DNA of 64,000 nucleotides from Clostridium_AW sp040797845 (lineage in GTDB: Bacteria > Bacillota > Clostridia > Clostridiales > Clostridiaceae): contig JBFNFA010000013.1 of the NCBI GenBank assembly GCA_040797845.1, positions 1 to 64,000 on the forward strand, written 5' to 3'. The notes below the pieces were generated by a model. The model made no database searches. It was given only the letters and a program-made list of their open reading frames with translations, and had not been told where the DNA came from. Of this stretch, positions 54,497 through 63,883 are shown in pieces (position 1 is the stretch's first letter; every line of letters starts with the position of its first letter). A program made the translations under genes and the position numbers.

Positions 54497-55756
54497 ATGG
54501 AAAAATTAGTTATAAATGGTGGTAAACCCCTAAATGGTAAAATAGATATTAGTGGAGCGAAGAACGCTGCTGTGGCAATACTTCCAGCAGCGATAATGGC
54601 CGTTTCAGGACTTTGTATTATAGATAATATTCCAGATATTGATGATGTTCATTGTATAGAAAGAATAATAGAGAACCTTGGTTGCAAGGTTAGTATTTGT
54701 AATAACTCTGCAACTATTGATAGTTCATGTTTACATAGCTATAACGCTAATACAGAAGATGTTAGGAAAATGAGAGCTTCTTACTATTTAATAGGTGCAT
54801 TATTAGGAAGGTTTAAAAAAGCCAGAGTTGAAATGCCCGGTGGTTGTTCTATAGGTGTAAGACCAATAGATCAACATATCAAAGGATTTGAAGCTTTAGG
54901 AGCTAAGGTTACTATTGAGCACGGCTCAGTTTATGTTGAAGCAGAAAGACTCATAGGTACAAATATTTTTTTCGACGTGGTAAGTGTCGGTGCTACAATT
55001 AATGTTATGTTAGCTGCTACCTTAGCTGAAGGTACTACTGTTCTAGAAAATGCTGCAAAAGAACCTCATGTGGTAGATGTGGCAAACTTCTTAAATTCAA
55101 TGGGTGCTAACATAAAAGGTGCAGGTACCGATATAATAAGGATAACAGGTGTGAAGGAATTAAAAGGATGTTCTTACAGTGTAATTCCAGATCAAATTGA
55201 AGCAGGCACATATATGATTGCCACTGCTGCCTGTGGTGGTAAAGTTACAATAAATAATGTCATACCAAAACATTTAGAATCCATTACTGCAAAACTTGAA
55301 GAAATGGGCGTCGAAGTATTGGAAAATGGTGATTCCGTTACCGTTAAATCCAATAAAAATTTAAAGGCTGTAAACGTAAAGACCTTACCTTATCCTGGCT
55401 TCCCAACAGATGTTCAACAACCAATGAGTGCTCTTCTATGTATATCTGAAGGAAGAAGTCTTATTAATGAGAGTATATGGGAAAGTAGATTTAAGCATGT
55501 AGATGAATTAGAAAAAATGGGTGCTAATATTAAAGTAGAAGGTAGAACTGCAATTATTGACGGTGTCAGTAGACTTACTGGCGCTACAGTTAAAGCTACA
55601 GATTTGAGAGCAGGAGCTGCCATGATAATAGCTGGTTTAATTGCAGAAGGAACTACTGATGTATTAGATATCGATCATATAGATAGAGGATATCCACATA
55701 TCGAAAATAAGTTTAATGCATTAGGTGCTGATATAAAGAGAGTTACTGTTAAATAA
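54497..55756 (+). CDS. murA: UDP-GlcNAc 1-carboxyvinyltransferase MurA
   Basis: First committed step of peptidoglycan synthesis, transferring enolpyruvate from PEP to UDP-GlcNAc. The 419-aa EPT-fold protein has KNAA at residues 22-25 and the active-site Cys117 in GGCSIG, the residue alkylated by fosfomycin; as it is Cys and not Asp, sensitivity is predicted. The ATG at 54497 gives the usual MEKLVINGGKPLNG; an in-frame ATG at 54488 is possible. Followed after 13 bases by the WalJ-like gene. Confidence 0.94.
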   Translation: MEKLVINGGKPLNGKIDISGAKNAAVAILPAAIMAVSGLCIIDNIPDIDDVHCIERIIENLGCKVSICNNSATIDSSCLHSYNANTEDVRKMRASYYLIGALLGRFKKARVEMPGGCSIGVRPIDQHIKGFEALGAKVTIEHGSVYVEAERLIGTNIFFDVVSVGATINVMLAATLAEGTTVLENAAKEPHVVDVANFLNSMGANIKGAGTDIIRITGVKELKGCSYSVIPDQIEAGTYMIATAACGGKVTINNVIPKHLESITAKLEEMGVEVLENGDSVTVKSNKNLKAVNVKTLPYPGFPTDVQQPMSALLCISEGRSLINESIWESRFKHVDELEKMGANIKVEGRTAIIDGVSRLTGATVKATDLRAGAAMIIAGLIAEGTTDVLDIDHIDRGYPHIENKFNALGADIKRVTVK

Positions 55757-55769
55757 GGTGGAGAATATT

Positions 55770-56555
55770 ATGCATTTTTGTTCGTTATATAGTGGAAGCA
55801 GTGGAAATAGTATTTTTGTGTCTTCTGAAAAAGGCAAAATACTAATAGATGCTGGACTTCCGGGAAAAAGCATAGAAAAAGCTCTATGCTCAATAGGGGA
55901 ATCTCCCCAAGAAATAGATGCTATTTTAGTCACACATGAACATTCTGACCATACTAAAGGGGTTGGAGTTCTTTCCAGGAAATATAATATTCCTATATAT
56001 ACTCATCCCCATACTTGGGAAGCAATGATGTGCAATATAGGAAAAATTAAAGAAGATAATATTAAATTCATTGATAGTAATAGTATTACAATTAAAGATA
56101 TGGAAATAATGAGTTATAAAATACCTCATGATGCGGCTTATCCACAGGGATATGCCGTGCATCATAAAGGTAAAAAATTTTGTTTAGCCACAGATCTAGG
56201 TCATTTTTCATCAGAAGTAGAAAGTATCCTAAAAGATGCTGATGCAATATTGTTAGAAAGCAATCATGATGTAGAAATGTTAAAGTTTGGTCCGTACCCT
56301 TATCCCTTAAAAAGGAGAATTTTAAGCAGTATAGGCCATTTATCCAACGAAGATTGTGGAAAAGCCCTACTTATGATATTAGGAAACAAAGAAAAAAAAG
56401 TAATGTTAGGGCACTTGAGTAAAACCAACAATTATCCAGAATTAGCATATCAAACTGTAATAAACATACTCTTAGAAAATGATGTAGTATTAGATAAAGA
56501 TATAAAAGTTTTCATGGCTAAAAGAGATATGCCTAGTGACTATATCGAATTTTAA
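55770..56555 (+). CDS. walJ: Metallo-beta-lactamase-fold hydrolase, WalJ/YycJ-like
   Basis: A 261-aa MBL-fold protein with the metal-binding THEHSDHTKG (about 54-63), DLGHFS and a late GHLS motif. It matches YycJ/WalJ, a protein linked to the WalRK cell-wall system and possibly a DNA exonuclease, though no walRK genes are adjacent. Its ATG at 55770 follows GGTGGAG, which lies inside a longer frame. It appears coupled to murA. Confidence 0.9.
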   Translation: MHFCSLYSGSSGNSIFVSSEKGKILIDAGLPGKSIEKALCSIGESPQEIDAILVTHEHSDHTKGVGVLSRKYNIPIYTHPHTWEAMMCNIGKIKEDNIKFIDSNSITIKDMEIMSYKIPHDAAYPQGYAVHHKGKKFCLATDLGHFSSEVESILKDADAILLESNHDVEMLKFGPYPYPLKRRILSSIGHLSNEDCGKALLMILGNKEKKVMLGHLSKTNNYPELAYQTVINILLENDVVLDKDIKVFMAKRDMPSDYIEF

Positions 56556-56570
56556 AGAAAGGTGAATAGT

Positions 56571-57137
56571 ATGAAAGGTATTATCAGTATTATTCTATGT
56601 TCTACTTTAATTGTTTCGTCAGCTACATTAACTTCCTGTGAAAAGAAGGATAAGCTTAGTACACAAAACAAGGAGAAAATCGAAAAACTAAACCTTACTA
56701 ATGATAAAGACGATACAGTAGAACTGCATCTATATTTTGATGCATCAAAAAATAACAAAAAGCCAGAAATAGCCGTGGAGGAAAGACTAATAAAAAATGA
56801 TGAACTCCTGGGTGAAGTTATTATGTTTGAACTTATTAAAGGGCCAACCGTTAATAGTAAGCTAAAACCAATTTTACCAAAGGAAACCAGGTTAATATCT
56901 TTTTCTATAAACGATAAGATAGCTTATGTTAATTTAAGCAAAGAAGCTATTACCAATATGTCATTAACCAAAGAGGAAGCATCTTTAAGAAGTATCATTT
57001 GGTCATTAACCACAATACCCTCTATAGAAAAAGTAAAATTTTTAGTAGAGAACAAGGATATAGATACCTTAGGTGGAAATTATAATCTATCTAATCCTCT
57101 TGGAAGAGCTGATATGGATAATGCAAAGCTTAAATAA
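56571..57137 (+). CDS. GerMN-domain lipoprotein
   Basis: A 188-aa lipoprotein with signal peptide and Cys23 in LTSC, then a GerMN domain (about 50-170: VELHLYFDASKNNKKPEIAVEERL, LIKGP, AYVNLSKEAI, SIIWSLTTIPSIEKVKFLVE). GerM is a sporulation lipoprotein in Bacillus, and the domain also occurs in vegetative proteins. AAAGGTG precedes the ATG at 56571. It follows walJ closely. Confidence 0.88.
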   Translation: MKGIISIILCSTLIVSSATLTSCEKKDKLSTQNKEKIEKLNLTNDKDDTVELHLYFDASKNNKKPEIAVEERLIKNDELLGEVIMFELIKGPTVNSKLKPILPKETRLISFSINDKIAYVNLSKEAITNMSLTKEEASLRSIIWSLTTIPSIEKVKFLVENKDIDTLGGNYNLSNPLGRADMDNAKLK

Positions 57138-57227
57138 AAACTAAAATAAAAAATTATTTATTGAATTTAAAATAATTTTTTATTATAATATTGTAAATTA
57201 AAAACTTTTACTAAAGGAGAAGTGTAT

Positions 57228-57728
57228 ATGAGTTTATATAAACAATGGACAGATATGGTTGTAGATTATGTTAGAACAAAGGGAGAAGCAGCTTTTTGGA
57301 AAGAATATGGAGCTATTGAAAAAAGCATCTATACTCAAATTTTAGCTGAACATAATGGCCAAGTTGTTGGAGTTTTAAAAGAATTAGCTGATAAATATAA
57401 TACTCCTGCAATTTTCTTCATGGGTTTTCTTGATGGAATAAATGATAGCCTTAAAAACTCATTAGATCTAGATGCAATGGATGAAAATTCAGAGGTTAAT
57501 TTAAATATTGACTTTGAAAAATTATATTTTAACATGTTAGATGCAAAGGCTGATTATTTATATGAACTTCCACAATGGGAAGCTATCTTCTCTATAGAAA
57601 AAAGAAAAGAAATACGTAATCAGTGGAAAGACACAAAAACTGTAGTAAATACTAATAAAATAGGAAGAAATGATCCTTGTTCTTGTGGCAGTGGTAAAAA
57701 ATATAAAAAATGTTGTGGAAATAACTAA
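57228..57728 (+). CDS. SEC-C motif protein
   Basis: A 166-aa protein with a helical N-terminal part of unknown function and a C-terminal SEC-C zinc-binding motif (RNDPCSCGSGKKYKKCCG, about 147-164) like the tail of SecA. Such tails bind zinc and often ribosomes or SecB-like partners. The ATG at 57228 follows AAAGGAGAAG; an upstream GTG is in the same frame. A terminator follows. Confidence 0.88.
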   Translation: MSLYKQWTDMVVDYVRTKGEAAFWKEYGAIEKSIYTQILAEHNGQVVGVLKELADKYNTPAIFFMGFLDGINDSLKNSLDLDAMDENSEVNLNIDFEKLYFNMLDAKADYLYELPQWEAIFSIEKRKEIRNQWKDTKTVVNTNKIGRNDPCSCGSGKKYKKCCGNN

Positions 57729-57758
57729 TAATTAAATATTGTAAGTAAATAATATATT

Positions 57759-57784
57759 GGGCTGGCATTTATGCAGCCCTTTTT
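57759..57784 (+). terminator. Terminator downstream of the SEC-C gene
   Basis: GGGCTG (57759-57764) pairs with CAGCCC (57774-57779), followed by five Ts. Confidence 0.8.
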
Positions 57785-57817
57785 AAATTAATTTTTATAA
57801 AAATTAGGTGATAAATT

Positions 57818-58297
57818 ATGAATATAACTATTATTTCTGTAGGCAAAATTAAGGAAAAGTACTTAAAAGATGCCATAGTAGAATACTCAAAAAGACTAAG
57901 CAGATATTGCAAATTAGATATGATAGAACTTCCCGATGAAAAAACTCCAGATAATGCTTCTGAAAAAGAAGAACTTCAAATAAAAGAAAAAGAAGGAGAT
58001 CTAATATTAAGAAGCATAAAGGATAATATGTTTGTAATAGCTTTAGATTTAAATGGAAAAGAACTTACTTCCATATCTTTTTCAAACTTCATAAATGAGC
58101 TTGGAGTTAAAGGCGAAAGTAATCTAACTTTTATTATAGGTGGCTCTTTAGGACTATCTTCTCAAGTTTTAAATAGAGCAAACTACAAACTTTGCTTTTC
58201 AAAAATGACCTTCCCCCATCAACTATTTAAAGTAATGTTATTAGAGCAAATATATAGAGGATATAGAATTATGAAAGGTGAACCATACCATAAATAA
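57818..58297 (+). CDS. rlmH: 23S rRNA (pseudouridine1915-N3)-methyltransferase RlmH
   Basis: A 159-aa SPOUT-class methyltransferase that modifies helix 69 of 23S rRNA. It has the family N-terminus MNITIISVGKIKEKYLKDAI, the knot-forming FIIGGSLGLSSQVL and the C-terminal FPHQLFKVMLLEQIYRGYRIMKGEPYHK. Normal length. TTAGGTGA precedes the ATG. Confidence 0.97.
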   Translation: MNITIISVGKIKEKYLKDAIVEYSKRLSRYCKLDMIELPDEKTPDNASEKEELQIKEKEGDLILRSIKDNMFVIALDLNGKELTSISFSNFINELGVKGESNLTFIIGGSLGLSSQVLNRANYKLCFSKMTFPHQLFKVMLLEQIYRGYRIMKGEPYHK

Positions 58298-58316
58298 TGC
58301 ATACACATCCATGATC

Positions 58317-58349
58317 ACCTGCAGGTGGCTGAAATAGCTGCCTGCAGGT
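58317..58349 (+). terminator. GC-rich hairpin downstream of rlmH
   Basis: ACCTGCAGGTGGCT (58317-58330) pairs with AGCTGCCTGCAGGT (58336-58349), with two wobbles and a five-base loop. The following sequence is not a clean T-run (AATTTAACTT), so it may be a weak terminator or an RNA-stability element. Confidence 0.55.
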
Positions 58350-58443
58350 AATTTAACTTACCCAGTTTAAATATTCAAAGGTAAATAGTATAATTAAGTC
58401 AATAATGTATCCTGATTACAACATAAATTAGGAGGATATCAAA

Positions 58444-59136
58444 ATGAAATACAAAATATATATTGTAGAAGATGATTTATCAATAAGTACTTTATTACAG
58501 GAATATATAAATAAGTATGGTTTTGAGGCTAGAAGGGCAAATAATTTTGATGATATAATGATTGGCTTTAATGAGTTTAATCCAAACTTAGTACTATTGG
58601 ATGTTAATTTGCCTAAGTTTGATGGGTTTTACTGGTGCAGAAGAATAAGACAACAATCAAAGATTCCTATAATATTTATATCAGCAAGGGACAGCGGAAT
58701 GGATCAAGTGATGGCTTTAGAAAGCGGAGCAGATGATTATATAATTAAACCTTTTTATTATGATGTTGTTATTGCTAAAATAAAGAGTCAAATAAGAAGA
58801 GCCTTCGGTGACTACTCAGCTAAATCAGGGGAAAGAATCGTTGAAATTGACGGTCTTAAGTTTTATCCAGAAAGATCAGAAGTAGAATTTAAAAATGAGA
58901 AATTAATTATAACTAAAAGAGAAGGTATACTACTGGAATGTCTTATGAATAAATATCCTAAAGTTGTGGGAAGAGATTTGCTTTTAGAAAAGATATGGGA
59001 TGATTTAGAGTTCGTAGAAGAGAACACTTTAAGTGTTAATATTAGCAGAGTACGGAAAAGACTGCAGGCTCTAGGCATAGATAAGGGGATAGAAACAATA
59101 AGAGGGTCAGGTTATAAATTAAATAAAACCTGGTAG
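58444..59136 (+). CDS. BceR-like response regulator
   Basis: A 230-aa OmpR-type regulator: receiver domain with phospho-acceptor Asp53 (LVLLDVNLP) and winged-helix DNA-binding domain (about 130-230). Sequence style and the following kinase fit the BceR group, which controls ABC transporters that counter bacitracin and related peptides. AGGAGG precedes the ATG. First gene of the cassette up to 63774. Confidence 0.9.
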   Translation: MKYKIYIVEDDLSISTLLQEYINKYGFEARRANNFDDIMIGFNEFNPNLVLLDVNLPKFDGFYWCRRIRQQSKIPIIFISARDSGMDQVMALESGADDYIIKPFYYDVVIAKIKSQIRRAFGDYSAKSGERIVEIDGLKFYPERSEVEFKNEKLIITKREGILLECLMNKYPKVVGRDLLLEKIWDDLEFVEENTLSVNISRVRKRLQALGIDKGIETIRGSGYKLNKTW

Positions 59137-59148
59137 CAAGGAGTAAGT

Positions 59149-60138
59149 ATGAAATTGTTTTTGAAGCATAACAAAGGGTATATAATTATATATTTTTTAA
59201 GTTTAGCTCTTACAATAATATACTCTAATCTTAATGGATTTATAGGACTTAATGAGACTATTTATATACTCATGTTTAATACCTTCATTCTACTGTGCTT
59301 TCTAGCTTTTAGATATTATCAAAATAGACGATTATATCGGTTGCTAGATGAGGGGACCACTGATTTAAATGATGTTTTCTTAGACTTTGGTACTTCAGAT
59401 TTAAGCCAAAGTATTTCACAGGTATTAAAAGATTTGCACAGCTTATATGAAGCTCAAATTCAAAAAGGAGATAAACTTCATGAGGAGCATTTAAGATTTA
59501 TAAATCAGTGGGTTCATCAAATGAAGACCCCCCTTTCGGCAATACAGCTGATGCTTCAAGAATTTGAAGGAGAAGAGAAATATGATAACATGCAAGACGA
59601 GGTCAATAAGCTAAAGGAAGGCTTGAAAATGGCATTATATTTCGCTAGATTAGATTCTTTCCAAAAGGATTTTTTAGTAGAAAGAATTTCTTTAAAAAAG
59701 CTTACTCGGGATATTGTAAATGAAGAAAAAAAGATTTTTATAAGAAATAAAATAATGCCAAGAGTTGAGATAGATGAGAGTATTGAAGTTTATAGTGATG
59801 CTAAGTGGTTAAAGTTTATGTTAGGACAGCTCATTATTAACGGAGTAAAATATTCTAAAGGTAAAGGAAAAGAATTAATTATAAATGCCTCTAAAAATGA
59901 AAAAGAGATTATATTAAATGTTATTGATAAAGGAATAGGAATTCCTGTGAAAGATATAAAAAGGGTATTTGATCCTTTCTTTACAGGAGAGAATGGACGT
60001 AAATATGGAGAGTCCACCGGTATGGGATTATATATAACTAAGGAAGTGTCCAAAAAATTGGGGCACGACTTAGAGATACAATCTACTGCTGATGAGGGAA
60101 CCATGGTTACAATGAAATTTAAAAAGGCAAATAGATAG
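59149..60138 (+). CDS. BceS-like intramembrane-sensing histidine kinase
   Basis: A 329-aa kinase with two close membrane helices (about 11-29 and 34-54) and almost no extracytoplasmic loop, the mark of intramembrane-sensing kinases, which rely on a partner transporter for sensing. The DHp segment has His123 (NQWVHQMKTPLSA), and the ATPase domain has N and G boxes (INGVKYS, GIGIPVKDIKRVFDPFF, STGMGLYI). It lies 12 bases behind the regulator. Confidence 0.92.
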   Translation: MKLFLKHNKGYIIIYFLSLALTIIYSNLNGFIGLNETIYILMFNTFILLCFLAFRYYQNRRLYRLLDEGTTDLNDVFLDFGTSDLSQSISQVLKDLHSLYEAQIQKGDKLHEEHLRFINQWVHQMKTPLSAIQLMLQEFEGEEKYDNMQDEVNKLKEGLKMALYFARLDSFQKDFLVERISLKKLTRDIVNEEKKIFIRNKIMPRVEIDESIEVYSDAKWLKFMLGQLIINGVKYSKGKGKELIINASKNEKEIILNVIDKGIGIPVKDIKRVFDPFFTGENGRKYGESTGMGLYITKEVSKKLGHDLEIQSTADEGTMVTMKFKKANR

Positions 60139-60160
60139 GTAACTATTTATTTGCTTTTTT
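60121..60160 (+). terminator. Terminator between the BceRS-like pair and uppP
   Basis: AAAAAGGCAAATA pairs with TATTTGCTTTTT (one bulge), then Ts. It separates the regulatory pair from the resistance genes, so the latter need their own promoter. Confidence 0.7.
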
Positions 60161-60172
60161 TCAACATATAAT

Positions 60173-60200
60173 CTTACACGCATGTCACATTCCCGTAAGC
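60173..60200 (+). promoter_or_regulatory. Possible BceR-like operator upstream of uppP
   Basis: CTTAC...GTAAG flanks a GCATGTCACAT core in the gap before uppP; BceR sites in other Firmicutes contain GTCACA-type half-sites. A good -35 is not evident downstream, as expected for an activated promoter. Inference only. Confidence 0.35.
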
Positions 60201-60269
60201 TTCGTAAATAGCAGTATATGAATTATTATTATAAACTGTTGCTATGAGTTTTAAGGAGAGTGATATGTA

Positions 60270-61118
60270 ATGGATATAATTTTTATATTAAAGGCTATTA
60301 TAATTGCTATAGTAGAGGGTTTAACTGAATTTATACCGGTATCTTCTACAGGTCACATGATATTAGTAGGATGGGCAATTGGCTTTAATGGAGAATTTGC
60401 CAAGATGTTTGAAGTTGTAATTCAGCTTGGAGCCATAATGGCAGTAGTTGTTTTGTATTGGAAAAAGATTTGGGAGAGCATAGTTGAATTCTTTAGCTTT
60501 ATATTTACCAAAGGAAAAAAAGGAAAAACAGGCTTTAGATTTGGAATAAATGTTATTATAGCATCTATTCCAATGGGAATTGTGGGATTGCTGTTTTACG
60601 ATAAAATAAAATTAAAGTTTATACCTGAAGCTGTTATAGTTGGGTTTATAGTTGGAGGAGTATTATTAATAATACTTGAAAAGATATATAGAAATAAGGC
60701 TCGTAAGGTAGAAGATATAGATAATATGACACCAGGGCAAGCCATTAATGTAGGACTGTTACAGCTTTTAGCCTTATGGCCAGGAATGTCAAGAAGTGCT
60801 TCTACAATCATGGGTGGATGGATTGCAGGCTTATCTACACCCATAGCGGCAGAATTTTCATTTTTCATAGCTATTCCAGCAATGATAGGTTCTTCTGGAA
60901 AAGACTTACTTGAATTTGACTACTCCATAATGACACCAACTCTATGGGTTGCATTAATTTTAGGATTTGTTGTAGCTTTTTTAGTAGCATTAATAGTTAT
61001 GAAAAAGTTTGTGGACTTTCTGAAGAAGAAACCACTAAAAGGATTTGCACTATATAGAATAGCAGTAGGGAGTTTACTAGGAATATTAGTATTAACTAAG
61101 GTTATAACTTTAACATAA
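60270..61118 (+). CDS. uppP: Undecaprenyl-diphosphatase UppP (BacA)
   Basis: Integral membrane enzyme that recycles the C55-PP lipid carrier of wall synthesis and gives bacitracin resistance by removing the drug's target. The 282-aa protein has about eight helices and both active-site motifs, EGLTEFIPVSSTGHMIL (about 16-32) and PGMSRSASTIMGG (about 171-183). It sits between a BceRS-like system and a BceAB-like transporter, six bases before the ATPase frame, implying a joint envelope-antibiotic defence. Confidence 0.96.
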   Translation: MDIIFILKAIIIAIVEGLTEFIPVSSTGHMILVGWAIGFNGEFAKMFEVVIQLGAIMAVVVLYWKKIWESIVEFFSFIFTKGKKGKTGFRFGINVIIASIPMGIVGLLFYDKIKLKFIPEAVIVGFIVGGVLLIILEKIYRNKARKVEDIDNMTPGQAINVGLLQLLALWPGMSRSASTIMGGWIAGLSTPIAAEFSFFIAIPAMIGSSGKDLLEFDYSIMTPTLWVALILGFVVAFLVALIVMKKFVDFLKKKPLKGFALYRIAVGSLLGILVLTKVITLT

Positions 61119-61132
61119 TAGGAGTGAAGGAA

Positions 61133-61879
61133 ATGGGAGTTTTAGAGGTAAGTAACTTAAGTAAAGTATATGGAAATAAGGTGCTATTCAATGCTTTAAA
61201 TAATATAAGCTTCTCTATAGAAGATGGTGAATTCGTAGGGATTATGGGGCCATCGGGAAGCGGTAAGACAACACTATTAAATATGATTTCAACAGTAGAT
61301 AAACCAACCTCAGGAGAAATAACAATAAAAAACAAAAATCCTTTAAAGTTACAAGGGGATGAGCTCGCCTTATTTAGAAGGAGAGAATTAGGCTTTGTAT
61401 TTCAAGATTTCAATCTGCTTGATACCTTAACTGTGGGAGAAAATATAGTACTTCCACTTACCCTAGATGGTATACCAGTTAAAAAACAGGATGATGAGCT
61501 TAACAGAATATCCAAGATACTTGGAATAGATGATTTGATAAATAAGAGAACCTTTGAAATATCTGGGGGAGAAGCTCAAAGAACAGCAGTTGCACGAGCA
61601 TTAATTCATAACCCTACTTTATTGTTGGCCGATGAACCTACTGGGAACCTGGATTCTAAAGCAGCTAAAACAGTAATGGAATTGTTTGAAAAAATAAATA
61701 AAAAGGAAAGGGTAACTACAATTATGGTAACTCATGATCCTCTATCCGCCAGCTATTGCAGCAGAATTTTATTTATAAAAGATGGAGTTATATATAATGA
61801 GATTTATAGAGGGGAAAGCAGACAGCAGTTTTATCAGGAAATTATTGATGTGCTTGCACTGTTGGGAGGTAGTAACTAA
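61133..61879 (+). CDS. BceA-like ABC transporter ATPase
   Basis: A 248-aa MacB/BceA-type ATPase: Walker A GPSGSGKTT (about 39-47), Q-loop VFQDFN, signature ISGGEAQR, Walker B LLLADEPTGNLDS and H-loop VTHD. The ATG at 61133 follows AGGAGTGAAGG; the GTG at 61124 lies in the site. Its stop overlaps the permease start by one base. With the permease it should form a target-protection transporter that also passes information to the BceS-like kinase. Confidence 0.93.
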   Translation: MGVLEVSNLSKVYGNKVLFNALNNISFSIEDGEFVGIMGPSGSGKTTLLNMISTVDKPTSGEITIKNKNPLKLQGDELALFRRRELGFVFQDFNLLDTLTVGENIVLPLTLDGIPVKKQDDELNRISKILGIDDLINKRTFEISGGEAQRTAVARALIHNPTLLLADEPTGNLDSKAAKTVMELFEKINKKERVTTIMVTHDPLSASYCSRILFIKDGVIYNEIYRGESRQQFYQEIIDVLALLGGSN

Positions 61880-63774
61880 TGAATCTTAGAGAGTTTGCAA
61901 CTAAAAATGTGCAGAGAAATGCAAAAGCATATTTTGCGTACTTTTTAAGCAGTACCATATCAGCAGCATTATTATTCTCTTTTACTATGCTTGTATTTCA
62001 CCCTGATTTTGATGTAAGTTTGTTTCCTCAACATATAAAAAACTCATTTTATGTAACAACGGTAATTGCGTACCTATTTTTATGTTTCTTTGTGTTTTAT
62101 TCCATAAGTGTTTTTCTTAAAAGTAGGTATAAAGAATTTGGAATACTTTACATTATAGGTGCTTCAAAAAAACTAGTACAAAAGATGATACGTATTGAAA
62201 ATATGCTTATTAGTTCAGTGGCAGCATTTGCAGGCATATTGCTTGGATTAATTTTCTCTAAGATACTTTTAGCCGCCAGCGGAAAGCTTTTAGGATATGA
62301 TGCTCTAAAGTTTTATTTCCCTGTTAAAGCTATGATTATTACCTTTAGTGCTTTTGTAATAATTGGAATAGTAATTTCAACTTTTTGCACATTTATTATA
62401 AGAGAAGATAAAGTTTTAAATTTAATAAAGGGAACTAAAAGACCAAGACCTGAACCAAAAGCCTCTGTTATTCTTGCTATAATATGTATAGTGCTTTTAG
62501 CTGTAGGATATTTTCTATCAGTTACAAGCAGTATAAAAACAATAACCAATAGAATAATACCTGTAACTACAATGGTTGTTGTTGCCACTTATTTATTGTT
62601 TTCTCAATTGAGCGTGTTTATAATCAAATTATTAAAGAGAAATAGAAACTTATATATGAAAAAGACTACAATGCTTTGGGTTTCAAATTTACTATACAGG
62701 ATAAAAGATAATACCAGAATGTTTTTCTTAATAACCATAACTTCAACGGTTGCCATTTCAGCAATAGGGTCAGTATATGCTTATTGGAGAGATAAGGAAT
62801 ATCAAATAAGCAGAGAATTTCCACAAGCATTTTTCTTTTCTAATACTTACGAGAATAAAGATGAAGTTGATTTAAAAACTGATTTTATTGAAAATTCACT
62901 GAAAGATCAGGGGATACCCTACACCAAAGCTAGTAACGAAATAAAGTTTGTTATTCCTGATAGGGACACAGATGAAGTAGTTATAATTAACGAAACTTGC
63001 TATAAAAAGTTAGCATCAACACTGGCTTTAAATACTATTCCCTTTAATGAAAATGAAACTATAAAGCATTCATCTTTCTCTGGAGATAAAAGAAAAAATA
63101 TTAGTCTGAACAATATAAAACTAGAGGTTACTAAAGAGAGTGATAAAGGTATACTTCCGACAATTCATAGAGATGTAAATGTAGCTAATTATAATAAAGG
63201 TGTATATGTAGTTAAAGATGAGATATATGAAAGGATAACTGGTATTAAGTACTATTTTGGAGCATTAAATGTAGAGGATTATAAGGATACATTAAATATA
63301 TGTGAAAATTTTTATAATAACTTTGAAAATATCGATGAAAATAATAAATTTTATAATAATTCACTGAAAGCATATATACTAGAAAGTACAAAAATAGCTT
63401 ATGGGGTACTTTTGTTCAGTGTAATATTTATCGGGCTTATATTCTTTGTAACAACGGGAAGCTTCTTGTATAACAAGTGCTACATGGATATTATAGAGGA
63501 TAAAACCAAATACAAACAGTTAAATAAAATAGGATTAACTTTTAAAGAAATAAAAAGCATACTAAATATTGAAATAGGAGTACTATTTTTGCTTCCTTAT
63601 ATAGTTGCTGTGGTGCACTTTGCCTTTGCTATAAGTGCAATGAAACATAGTTTGGGCATTGAAATAACTGTTCCAGCATTGCAGATCATAGGAATTATGC
63701 TAATCGCTCAAATTATATATTTCTTCATTATTAGAAAAAACTACTTGCTAGAGATTAAAAAAAGCTTGATATAA
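61879..63774 (+). CDS. BceB-like ABC transporter permease
   Basis: A 631-aa FtsX-family permease with about ten helices and a large extracytoplasmic domain (about 305-500) between helices 7 and 8, the hallmark of BceB-type permeases that recognise lipid II cycle-bound peptide antibiotics. It is the last gene of the cassette and overlaps the ATPase gene by one base. The substrate range (bacitracin, lantibiotics or other) cannot be read from the sequence. Confidence 0.92.
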   Translation: MNLREFATKNVQRNAKAYFAYFLSSTISAALLFSFTMLVFHPDFDVSLFPQHIKNSFYVTTVIAYLFLCFFVFYSISVFLKSRYKEFGILYIIGASKKLVQKMIRIENMLISSVAAFAGILLGLIFSKILLAASGKLLGYDALKFYFPVKAMIITFSAFVIIGIVISTFCTFIIREDKVLNLIKGTKRPRPEPKASVILAIICIVLLAVGYFLSVTSSIKTITNRIIPVTTMVVVATYLLFSQLSVFIIKLLKRNRNLYMKKTTMLWVSNLLYRIKDNTRMFFLITITSTVAISAIGSVYAYWRDKEYQISREFPQAFFFSNTYENKDEVDLKTDFIENSLKDQGIPYTKASNEIKFVIPDRDTDEVVIINETCYKKLASTLALNTIPFNENETIKHSSFSGDKRKNISLNNIKLEVTKESDKGILPTIHRDVNVANYNKGVYVVKDEIYERITGIKYYFGALNVEDYKDTLNICENFYNNFENIDENNKFYNNSLKAYILESTKIAYGVLLFSVIFIGLIFFVTTGSFLYNKCYMDIIEDKTKYKQLNKIGLTFKEIKSILNIEIGVLFLLPYIVAVVHFAFAISAMKHSLGIEITVPALQIIGIMLIAQIIYFFIIRKNYLLEIKKSLI

Positions 63775-63826
63775 TAAATAAGATATACAGAAATGACATA
63801 GACCTTTACTAAATTTTGAATATATA

Positions 63827-63883
63827 GTAAGCCATTATAAGAAATCTATACTAAGTTAATATGTATTTTTTATAATGGCTTAC
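63827..63883. terminator. Bidirectional terminator at the right edge
   Basis: GTAAGCCATTATA (63827-63839) pairs with TATAATGGCTTAC (63871-63883), between the permease gene and the convergent partial gene. Confidence 0.7.
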
